Shown one piece after another: positions 6,349 to 13,343 of a stretch of 13,343 bases of DNA. A program made the translations under genes and the position numbers. The stretch comes from Clostridia bacterium (GTDB taxonomy: Bacteria > Bacillota > Clostridia > RGIG6154). Location of the stretch: the NCBI GenBank assembly GCA_017622395.1, contig JAGARF010000011.1, positions 1 to 13,343 of the forward strand. Direction: 5' to 3'. The notes below the pieces were generated by a model. The model saw only the letters and a list, made by a program, of their open reading frames with translations. It was not told where the DNA came from and made no database searches. Each line of letters starts with the position of its first letter. The stretch's first letter is position 1.

Positions 6349-9086
6349 TTAAAAGAATCATAACATTTGTTTTAGCATTTACTATGGTAGCATCAGTTTG
6401 TCAGGCAGCACTTCCTGTGCCTGATAATTCAGAAGTAATAGAATTTGCAATCAAATCAGTAGAACTTGACGAAATAAAGAAAAGTAAATTTGAAAAAATT
6501 GATTTAAGACCATATGCTAACAGATCTTTTGTAGATAATGTTGCAGGTGATATGACAGGTGGATGGTCTGACCAGGGACCTGATAACGATATGCGTAATT
6601 TCGACTTGTTTGGTGATGTAGAAATCCTTGGAATTCCTTTTTCAATAATACCACAAGGTGAAAACAATGGTAAATCTGTCCTTGCAATCAGAGGTAAGGA
6701 CAATATGGAGCTTCCTAAAAGAGTTGAAATTCCATATAACAAAAAAACAGCAGGCGCATATCTTCTGCAGTCTGCTCCATATGCATTTTCAGCAGGTCAT
6801 TATGTTGGAAGATATTCATTTGAATATACTGACGGAACAATTGCATATACAGATGTGATTTCAAGTCAGCAGATTAGTGACTTCTTTGGTTCAGGCGTAC
6901 CAGCATACGGAAAAAGAGCATGGCTTGGTGATAATAAATTTGCAAGTGAGAATGGATACAAAATTAACTGTTCTATGTTTGCACTTAAAAATCCTCACCC
7001 TGACAAAATTGTTAAAAACCTTGTTTTGGAAACAGAAGGAAATAGTTCATTTATTATGATAGTTGGTATTACCTTTACAGATAGAGGTCCGTACTATCTT
7101 CAGGATGGAGATATAGCATTAAATCCTGATACAGAGGACTGGAAAAAAATAGAAAACCGTAACTCTGTTAAATCAAAAGGTACTGCTCTTGACGTTTCAT
7201 ACTTATTAGATGCGCCTGCAGGTAAACATGGCTATCTCATATCAAAAGGTGAAAGCTTCTATTTTGAAGATGGTGCAAAAGCGAAATTTTGGGGTACTAA
7301 TCTTTATGGAAAAGCAAACTTCCCAGAAAAGGAAGAAGCTGAAAAGCTTGCATCAGAAATTGCACAAAATGGATTTAATATTGTTAGAATGACAAATCTT
7401 GATGGCTATATTTTCGACGGAAAAGAATATTCTGCTGAATTTCCGGAAGATAAAATGGATAAGCTTTGTTATTTCATAAAATGCCTTAAAGATAAAGGTG
7501 TTTATGTTTATCTTACTGTAACATCTAATAGACCTGCATTGAAGGGTGATGGTATAGAAAATGTTGATGATGTTGAAAATGGATACAAAATTGAAGGTTT
7601 TTTTGATGAAAATCTTATAAAACTTCAGCAAATTTATATCGAAAAACTTCTTAATTACGAGAATAAATATACAGCTACAACAATAGGAAAAGACCCTGTA
7701 GTTGCAATGATTGAATATATGGATTCAAACAGTATGTTTTTACTTAGTTCAAATCCAAGATCTGAATATGGTATTTCAGCTGATTTGTATTATAACAAAT
7801 TAAACAGTATGTTTAATCAGTTTATAGCAAAAAAATATCGTGCAGGAACAATTTTGAAAAAAGCCTGGGCTGCAGATTACGGAACTGAAATAGAAAAGAA
7901 TTTCAATCGTCTTTCTGTAAACGGAGGATGGCAGAATTCACCTATCATTGGAATTCAACATAAAGCAGATTTAGCACTTTTTATGACAGATGTTCACAAC
8001 GGTTATTATGCTCAGATGGAAAGTGCTGTGAGAAAATGCGGTTTTAAGGGTGTGACAACATCTCACAGTAACGGTGAAAATGAATTGGAACTTGGTGATA
8101 CATATTCAAGCTCTTATACAGATTTTATAGCTGTTAATGCATTCAGCGCTGTAAATATGGGCATTGGTAAGAACACAAATCCTGCAGTATATGATGAAGG
8201 TATTGCATATATTGATGACTTAATTAAAGCAAGAATAAATGGTAAGCCTTTTGTTGTTAGTGGTTATAACACAGGTGTTGGGGCTAAATATACAGGTGAC
8301 ACATATCTCGCTTTAGCTGCAGTATCTGGTCAGCAAGGCTGGTCAGCACTTCAGTATTATTTTACAGATGGTGAAGATAATCCTAACAATGCATTTGAAA
8401 TACAAAACAGCATAACAAGACTTGGTTTAATGCCAGCAGCATCAATCTTGTATAATGGTATTGAAGAACTTGATGAAGGATATGTGGCTCAATTACCAAT
8501 CTCTTCATTAATTTCAACAGAGTATAAAAAACTTGATATAAACCATATTCTCAATAAGAAAGTTTCTGTATCTGTTAAACAGAATAACGCAGCTCTTCTT
8601 GGGACAAAGGATAACAAGAATAAATATGTTAATAAGATGTTTAAATTTGATTCAGAAAAACACATTTATTCTATAAAAACAAAAAATACAGAAGGTTGTG
8701 TAGGTGTGCTTTCTGAAAGTGAAAGTTTTGATCATATTAGCTATCATTTCCAGTCACCTATTTGTGCAGCGGTTTTAAGTGCGCTTGATAACAAAAATTT
8801 AGATAATGCGGAAAGATACCTTCTTACAACAGCTGGCAGAAGTAAAAGTGAAGGAATGTCTGTTGACGAATGGTTTAATGTAACAGGCGGAAAAGATATG
8901 CTAACAGAACCTGTAACAGGCAGTGTTGTGTTAAAGCTCGGCAATGTGAAAGTTTATGCGCTTGATTTTTCAGGACAGCGTCTTTGGGAAATGAAGCAGT
9001 ATAAGGACTCAAAAGGAAATGTAATAGTTCCTATTACTGAAGAGAATAGTGCATTTTATTATGAAATTGTAAAGGATAGGGGGTAA
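6345..9086 (+). CDS. Secreted glycosidase-like protein of clan GH-A fold, probably catalytically inactive
   Basis: 913 residues with a signal peptide cut near CQA|AL. Residues about 50-240 form a beta-sandwich seen before many large Clostridial glycosidases (IDLRPYAN, GGWSDQGPDND, LGIPFSI, NPHPDKIV). Residues about 285-690 follow the GH5-like barrel plan: AKFWGTNLYG, GFNIVRMTNLDG, DPVVAMIE, KPFVVS, then Q.GWSALQYY. A C-terminal beta domain ends KVYALDFSG...FYYEIV. At the acid/base site, where relatives read N-E-N, this protein has Asp460-Ser461-Asn462. At the nucleophile, where relatives read S-E-W-N, it has Ser639-Gly640-Tyr641-Asn642. The HH of the R.HH.D motif is Thr350-Asn351, and the H of the D-F-I..H motif is Asn598. 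Both catalytic carboxylates therefore seem lost while the fold is kept, which suggests glycan binding or a regulatory role. The family template is from memory, so the family number is left open. Confidence 0.75.
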   Translation: MIKRIITFVLAFTMVASVCQAALPVPDNSEVIEFAIKSVELDEIKKSKFEKIDLRPYANRSFVDNVAGDMTGGWSDQGPDNDMRNFDLFGDVEILGIPFSIIPQGENNGKSVLAIRGKDNMELPKRVEIPYNKKTAGAYLLQSAPYAFSAGHYVGRYSFEYTDGTIAYTDVISSQQISDFFGSGVPAYGKRAWLGDNKFASENGYKINCSMFALKNPHPDKIVKNLVLETEGNSSFIMIVGITFTDRGPYYLQDGDIALNPDTEDWKKIENRNSVKSKGTALDVSYLLDAPAGKHGYLISKGESFYFEDGAKAKFWGTNLYGKANFPEKEEAEKLASEIAQNGFNIVRMTNLDGYIFDGKEYSAEFPEDKMDKLCYFIKCLKDKGVYVYLTVTSNRPALKGDGIENVDDVENGYKIEGFFDENLIKLQQIYIEKLLNYENKYTATTIGKDPVVAMIEYMDSNSMFLLSSNPRSEYGISADLYYNKLNSMFNQFIAKKYRAGTILKKAWAADYGTEIEKNFNRLSVNGGWQNSPIIGIQHKADLALFMTDVHNGYYAQMESAVRKCGFKGVTTSHSNGENELELGDTYSSSYTDFIAVNAFSAVNMGIGKNTNPAVYDEGIAYIDDLIKARINGKPFVVSGYNTGVGAKYTGDTYLALAAVSGQQGWSALQYYFTDGEDNPNNAFEIQNSITRLGLMPAASILYNGIEELDEGYVAQLPISSLISTEYKKLDINHILNKKVSVSVKQNNAALLGTKDNKNKYVNKMFKFDSEKHIYSIKTKNTEGCVGVLSESESFDHISYHFQSPICAAVLSALDNKNLDNAERYLLTTAGRSKSEGMSVDEWFNVTGGKDMLTEPVTGSVVLKLGNVKVYALDFSGQRLWEMKQYKDSKGNVIVPITEENSAFYYEIVKDRG
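9078..9083 (+). promoter_or_regulatory. Ribosome binding site (AGGGGG) deciding a GTG start at 9092
   Basis: AGGGGG lies within the final two sense codons of the upstream gene, 8 bases before GTG 9092. No in-frame ATG alternative precedes the signal peptide, so GTG is the start. Confidence 0.7.
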
Positions 9087-9091
9087 TATAA

Positions 9092-10852
9092 GTGAATAAG
9101 AAAATTTTGAGCCTGATTTTATCAGTTATACTACCATTATCTTTATGTATGCCTGCGTTGGCACAGAGCACGATAAATGTAGATATAAATCTTGAAAATT
9201 ACGAAATAACAGTAGATGGAAATGTGGGTTTGGCTTCTGCCGGACATATAGTTACTATGGCTATTTCTAAACCTGATGTTCAGCTTCCTGATACAGAAAC
9301 AAATACAGAAGGCTTTACAGATGCAATTATAGATTTTTATGTTACTTATGCTAATGAAAAAGGTGAATACACTTTTGATTCATTTGTACTTTATACAAAC
9401 AGTGGTGACTATATAATAAGTGTAACTGCTGATAATGGTTCTACTCAAAGTGTTACAAAATATCTTCCATCTAAAACACAATATGAAAGAATAATTAATG
9501 ATGTTTCTGATGGTGATACAGAAAAAATATTTTCAACCCTTGAAACAGAGAAAAATGAGCTTTTAAAAGTTTCAGATATTTCAGTATATTATGATTTTTC
9601 AGAAACAGAAAAGAAAGCAATATGTGCTAAGTTAGAAATTGAGGAATATACATCACTTGAGGGAATTGTTGATGATATTACAGAGTTAAGTATAATGCAT
9701 CACTTAACAATGTCAAATCAAAATGGAATTCTTTATGGATACCTCTATGCTGACGAATGTGAGCTTTCAGAAAATCTTAATATCAAGAGTAAGGAAATAC
9801 TTGGTTTTGAAGGAAAGAAAGCTATTTCAGTTATAGCAGATTTTGACAATTTGACAAAGTCAGAAAAAATGACGATTCTTTCGGCAGTAGCCGAAAAAAC
9901 AAGAGCAGATATTGAAGAATTTTATGATAAGCTTCAGATTAATACAATCAATTATCTGTTCAGCAAAGTTGATAACTGGAAAGAAATATCAGCCTACATA
10001 GAGCGTTATCATAGCGACTCGCTTAAGGAATTAGACTATGCAAAATACAGTTCATCAAGTTATAAAACAGAAATAGAAAAGAGCCTTATTACATGTAGCT
10101 TTGACAGCATTTCCGCTTTATGCTCATATATTAATGACTATAAACCACAGATTTCTGCCGGTGGAAGTGTTGGCGGAGGAGCAGGTGGTGGAGGCGGCGG
10201 TGCTTCCGGAGGCTTTGGACCACAAATAGACTCAACAACAATAAACAGCGGTGCAGTTTCTACTATAGTTCCTGTTGTACCAGAAACTGAACCTGAAATC
10301 AAAGAAGAAAAAGAACTGTTTACAGATATAGAAGATTATGCTTGGGCGAAAGAAGAAATTGAAACTCTTTATGAAAAAGGCATAATCAGCGGAGATGGAA
10401 ACGGCACATTTTCACCTGAAAGAAATGTGAGCCGTGAAGAATATGTAAAAATGCTTGTTGTAGCTGCAAATTTAACAGAACAGAATCATTATAATTTTGC
10501 AGATGTTGCAACTGATAATTGGGCATATCCGTATATTATGAAAGCTGTTACTGCAGGAATTGTAAATGGTATTTCAGAAACAGAGTTTGGTGTAGGAAAC
10601 AGTATTTCCCGTGAGGATATGGCAACTCTTGCAGCAAGAGTTTTAGGATATTCAATAGTACAGACCTCTGAAGAGTTTACAGATATAGATGAAATTTCTG
10701 AATATGCAAAGTCATCTGTGCTTCTGATGAAGGAAAAAGGAATAATCAAAGGCTATGATGATGGAAGCTTCAGACCAAAGGCATTATCAACAAGAGCTGA
10801 AGCTGCAGTTATTATATGCAGAATTTTAAATGCACTTTCAAGTGCCCAGTAA
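9092..10852 (+). CDS. Secreted protein with three C-terminal SLH repeats (cell-wall anchor)
   Basis: 586 residues from GTG. The signal peptide is cut near ALA|QS. Residues about 28-120 form a beta-sandwich of the kind common in Clostridial SLH proteins (ITVDGNVG, HIVTMAISKP, then a KGEYTF strand). Residues about 130-350 are mostly charged, helical and unrecognised. Residues about 354-378 are a glycine-rich linker with a run of six Gly. Three SLH repeats follow: about 410-460 (FTDIEDYAWA...VSREE), 469-523 (FADVATDNWA...ISRED) and 529-582 (FTDIDEISEYA...STRAE). A three-repeat SLH set normally binds pyruvylated secondary cell-wall polymer. The Arg of the TRAE-type motif is kept in all three repeats. 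No catalytic motif is visible. Its place after the glycosidase genes suggests it displays the helical domain at the surface, perhaps as a partner or scaffold; no cohesin is recognised, so that role is inference. Confidence 0.85.
   Translation: MNKKILSLILSVILPLSLCMPALAQSTINVDINLENYEITVDGNVGLASAGHIVTMAISKPDVQLPDTETNTEGFTDAIIDFYVTYANEKGEYTFDSFVLYTNSGDYIISVTADNGSTQSVTKYLPSKTQYERIINDVSDGDTEKIFSTLETEKNELLKVSDISVYYDFSETEKKAICAKLEIEEYTSLEGIVDDITELSIMHHLTMSNQNGILYGYLYADECELSENLNIKSKEILGFEGKKAISVIADFDNLTKSEKMTILSAVAEKTRADIEEFYDKLQINTINYLFSKVDNWKEISAYIERYHSDSLKELDYAKYSSSSYKTEIEKSLITCSFDSISALCSYINDYKPQISAGGSVGGGAGGGGGGASGGFGPQIDSTTINSGAVSTIVPVVPETEPEIKEEKELFTDIEDYAWAKEEIETLYEKGIISGDGNGTFSPERNVSREEYVKMLVVAANLTEQNHYNFADVATDNWAYPYIMKAVTAGIVNGISETEFGVGNSISREDMATLAARVLGYSIVQTSEEFTDIDEISEYAKSSVLLMKEKGIIKGYDDGSFRPKALSTRAEAAVIICRILNALSSAQ
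10141..10225 (+). repeat. Glycine-rich linker coding tract
   Basis: GGN-rich stretch encoding SAGGSVGGGAGGG and further Gly, Ala and Ser residues, clearly richer in G than the AT-rich DNA around it. It is a flexible spacer between the helical region and the SLH repeats. Such low-complexity tracts can change length by slippage. Confidence 0.7.
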
Positions 10853-10859
10853 ATACAGA

Positions 10860-10865
10860 AAGGAG
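10860..10865 (+). promoter_or_regulatory. Ribosome binding site (AAGGAG) of the 10875 gene
   Basis: AAGGAG lies 9 bases before ATG 10875, within the 22-base gap after the upstream stop. No terminator-like hairpin lies in this gap, so the gene is probably read through from upstream. Confidence 0.75.
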
Positions 10866-10874
10866 ATTGATAAG

Positions 10875-13343
10875 ATGAAAAAAGTATTATCATTGATTTT
10901 ATTGCTGACAGTTCTTATGCAATTTATTTCTGTACCTGTATATTCGGCTGATGTTGCTATTGTTGGAGAAAACGAAGTAGAGTTTATACAAAAGCTTGAT
11001 ATAATCGGAAACTGGGAAGCATCTGACATAATTACACGAGCAGAATTTATTAATGCTGTAATGAGGTGTATTATTAAAGACAGCGGTTCAAAAGATGGCG
11101 GTGTAACAGTAAATGCTCAAAATAAAGTTTTTGAAGATGTGCCATTAAACCATTGGGCTGCATACAATATTGAACTTGCTAAAACAGCTGAAATTATTTC
11201 AGGTTCAGAAGCTGGTAAATTTGATCCTGACGGATTTCTTTCATACCATGCAGCATTAAAAATAATTATTAATGCATTGGGATATAAGCCATTAGCTGAA
11301 AAAAATGGCGGTTTTCCCATTGGTTATATTTACGCGGCAAACGAAATCAAATTAGGCTTTTTATCAGTAGCTAATAATGAGATACTGACAAAAGGTGAGG
11401 CAGCAATTCTTATTAAGGATATGCTTGAAACTGTTCCTATGAAGAAGGAATATAATTTTAATGTTAATGTTTCTGCTATGCCAAATCAAAGCGATAGCAC
11501 ACTTTTGAACAAAATTTTCTCTGTAAAAAGCTTTGTTGGTGTTGTTATAGCAAATAAATACAGCTCAACAGAAGCGGTGGCAACACAAGATGAAAAAGTA
11601 CGTATTAAAAGTCTTTCTAACGGAAACAGTGGTATCTTTAATGTAGGTGATACAAAAGCTGAAGATTATCTTGGCAGAAGAACTAAGGTTTACTATTATA
11701 CCGATAATCCTTATGAACTGTTTTATCTTCAGCCTGATGACAAAAATATATTGAAAATAGACAGCGAAGATTTTGTCGAAGCTGACTATAATGAAAAAGA
11801 AATCAAATTCTTAAAAACTAAAAATAATGATTGGGTTGCAGAAAAAACAGAAGAAATAATTACTATAGACGCAAGTATGGATATTATTCATAACGGAGTA
11901 GTATCAGGAGATGTAAAACTAATATTTGACATTCTTAATAATACAACAGAGGAGAATCTTGACAGTATTGTTTTATATGATAACGACAATGATAATAAAT
12001 TTGACACTTTAAAAATCAATACATATTACACTCTGCATGCTGATTATATCTACGATGATGAAACAAGACTCGTTATTACTGACGCCTTGTTAGAAAAAAC
12101 AGTTACAATTGACAAAACCAAAAACAATACTTATATCAACAGACATACATCTGAAGGTTACAGATTAGACGGCTACGGAATTATAGAAGGTGATACAGTA
12201 AGTGTATCATATGCAAAAGATGATGTTGAGCTTTACAGTCTTTATATAACAAAAGGCAGTAAAAGCGACGAATTTATAACTTTAGATGAAAATAAATTAA
12301 TTTCAAAAGACTATACATACACTGTATCAAATACGTTTCTGAAAAAATATCCTGACATTTCAAAATTAATCAACTTCTCTGAAGATTACGATGTATATGT
12401 TGATCATAAAGGTAAAATAGCTGGCTTTTATTCAAAAGAGACAGGTTATGACACATATTATAAAATAATAAAGAACAAAGATGAGTTCATTTATATTTAT
12501 AATGCGGGGATTGAAGGCAGAGGACTTAAACAGGAAATTAAACTGAAAACTATTAATCTTGAAGCTGAAATTAACACAATGAATGTGTCAGAAAAACTTA
12601 GAATTGATAATAAAAAGGTCGGCAGTGGCGCTAATGACATATCACATGAAGCAGCATGCCAGATGCTTAAAGGCAAACTTGTGAAATATACAAAGGATGC
12701 AAACGGTATTGTAACAAGCATAACATTCCCTAAAACTGTTTCATACGATAATGAGTTTAAATATTCATTCGGTGTAAATCAAAGTGATGGTCCTGTTCAG
12801 CTTCGTTACAAAGCATCACCTAAAGTGTTCTATAAAGACGGTATAGGTTCAACTGCTATTACTTCAAATACAACAATTCTTTGGGTGCCACATCCTGACC
12901 TTGCTTCACAGGGTGTAGATCTTAACCTTTACTGTAAGAGAGGAACTACATCTAACTTTACTACTGACCAGTATTACTATATAAATTCTTATACAGTTAA
13001 CAATACATCAGTTGCGGCTGATATCTTAATTGCTTATAATAATGGTGAAGATAGAATTGATAGTTTTACTAAGCCTGTTATTGTAACAAAAGTGATTCAG
13101 TCAAAGAATAACTATGGCGAATATGCTACTAAAATATTTGGTATGCAGGATAATAAAGAGGTTCAGATTGCTTCTGAACAGTTGGAATTCAAAGATAAAA
13201 ACGGAGCAACTGTAACAGTTGAGCCTGGAGATCTCGTTAGATGCGCACTTAATACTAAAGGTGACTGTGTTTCTATGAGTATGTTATATGACCATTCAGA
13301 CTATGAAGAAGTAAGTGCATCATTCAGCACAGGCTACAGAGCA
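10875..13343 (+). CDS. Large secreted SLH-like surface protein, 3' end outside window
   Basis: The frame is open for 823 codons from ATG to the window end with no stop. A signal peptide (MKKVLSLILLLTV..., cut near YSA|DV) is followed by an N-terminal SLH region: ITRAE at residues 53-57, FEDVPLNHWA from 86, a second repeat with LSYHA (122-126) where TRAE is expected, and a third with LTKGE (171-175). Only the first motif is canonical, so wall binding may be weak or structural. Residues about 200 onward form a long beta-rich body resembling large SLH proteins of Clostridia: GVVIANKYSS, EDYLGRRTKVYYY, then an acidic loop D-N-D-N-D-N-K-F-D in the style of calcium loops, and KLVKYTKDANGIVTSI. Function of this body is not known to me. 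It is not an evident enzyme. Its position after another SLH gene suggests a structural or display role at the cell surface. Confidence 0.75.
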   Translation, partial: MKKVLSLILLLTVLMQFISVPVYSADVAIVGENEVEFIQKLDIIGNWEASDIITRAEFINAVMRCIIKDSGSKDGGVTVNAQNKVFEDVPLNHWAAYNIELAKTAEIISGSEAGKFDPDGFLSYHAALKIIINALGYKPLAEKNGGFPIGYIYAANEIKLGFLSVANNEILTKGEAAILIKDMLETVPMKKEYNFNVNVSAMPNQSDSTLLNKIFSVKSFVGVVIANKYSSTEAVATQDEKVRIKSLSNGNSGIFNVGDTKAEDYLGRRTKVYYYTDNPYELFYLQPDDKNILKIDSEDFVEADYNEKEIKFLKTKNNDWVAEKTEEIITIDASMDIIHNGVVSGDVKLIFDILNNTTEENLDSIVLYDNDNDNKFDTLKINTYYTLHADYIYDDETRLVITDALLEKTVTIDKTKNNTYINRHTSEGYRLDGYGIIEGDTVSVSYAKDDVELYSLYITKGSKSDEFITLDENKLISKDYTYTVSNTFLKKYPDISKLINFSEDYDVYVDHKGKIAGFYSKETGYDTYYKIIKNKDEFIYIYNAGIEGRGLKQEIKLKTINLEAEINTMNVSEKLRIDNKKVGSGANDISHEAACQMLKGKLVKYTKDANGIVTSITFPKTVSYDNEFKYSFGVNQSDGPVQLRYKASPKVFYKDGIGSTAITSNTTILWVPHPDLASQGVDLNLYCKRGTTSNFTTDQYYYINSYTVNNTSVAADILIAYNNGEDRIDSFTKPVIVTKVIQSKNNYGEYATKIFGMQDNKEVQIASEQLEFKDKNGATVTVEPGDLVRCALNTKGDCVSMSMLYDHSDYEEVSASFSTGYRA

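Noticed and set aside
4701..9000. Antisense open frames of 60-113 codons (for example 6401-6742 and 4701-4946)
   Set aside because: They lie opposite well-supported coding sequence, lack ribosome sites and recognisable domains, and fit the shadow pattern of AT-rich genes.
9170..9460. Cohesin-like domain at the start of the SLH protein
   Set aside because: The strand pattern fits the generic beta domain common in Clostridial SLH proteins, and no dockerin is found in the neighbouring enzymes.
1..13343. CRISPR arrays, tRNA or rRNA genes, insertion sequences, intrinsic terminators
   Set aside because: No regularly spaced short repeats, RNA gene signatures, transposase motifs or GC stem plus T-run structures were seen; nearly all bases are coding.

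Overview
The window comes from an AT-rich (roughly one-third G+C by eye) low-GC Gram-positive bacterium, most likely an uncultured gut-type member of the Clostridia. This is suggested by strong purine-rich Shine-Dalgarno sites, TTG and GTG starts, Gram-positive signal peptides and S-layer homology (SLH) domains. Species cannot be told from the sequence.

Layout: six genes lie on the + strand with gaps of 26, 20, -4, 5 and 22 bases. No terminator-like hairpin or gap long enough for a separate promoter region is seen, so they read as part of one operon that continues past both window edges. (1) 3-1211: end of a secreted protein with a jelly-roll module and a C-terminal beta domain. (2) 1238-4810: large secreted protein with two jelly-roll modules, a GH51-like glycosidase core and a C-terminal domain like that of gene 1. 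(3) 4831-6348: single-domain GH51-like paralogue of the gene 2 core. (4) 6345-9086: large glycosidase-like protein of the clan GH-A fold whose two catalytic glutamates both appear replaced, so probably a pseudo-enzyme. (5) 9092-10852: protein with an N-terminal beta domain, a helical middle, a glycine-rich linker and three C-terminal SLH repeats. (6) 10875 to the window end: large protein with a degenerate N-terminal SLH region and a long beta-rich body.

All five genes with a visible start encode signal peptides, so this is an exported, cell-surface glycan system. Genes 2 and 3 probably cleave alpha-L-arabinofuranoside-type or related linkages. The jelly-roll modules and the pseudo-enzyme probably bind glycan. 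The SLH proteins attach to secondary cell-wall polymer. No direct docking pair (cohesin/dockerin) between enzymes and SLH proteins is visible.

The most unusual points are: (a) the probable dead glycosidase of gene 4; (b) a Cys in place of the near-invariant Asn before the acid/base Glu in gene 2, while its neighbour paralogue keeps Asn; (c) a 13-pair inverted repeat that would bury the ribosome binding site of gene 2 by pairing with its own signal-peptide codons, next to a competing local hairpin, giving a possible two-state RNA switch.
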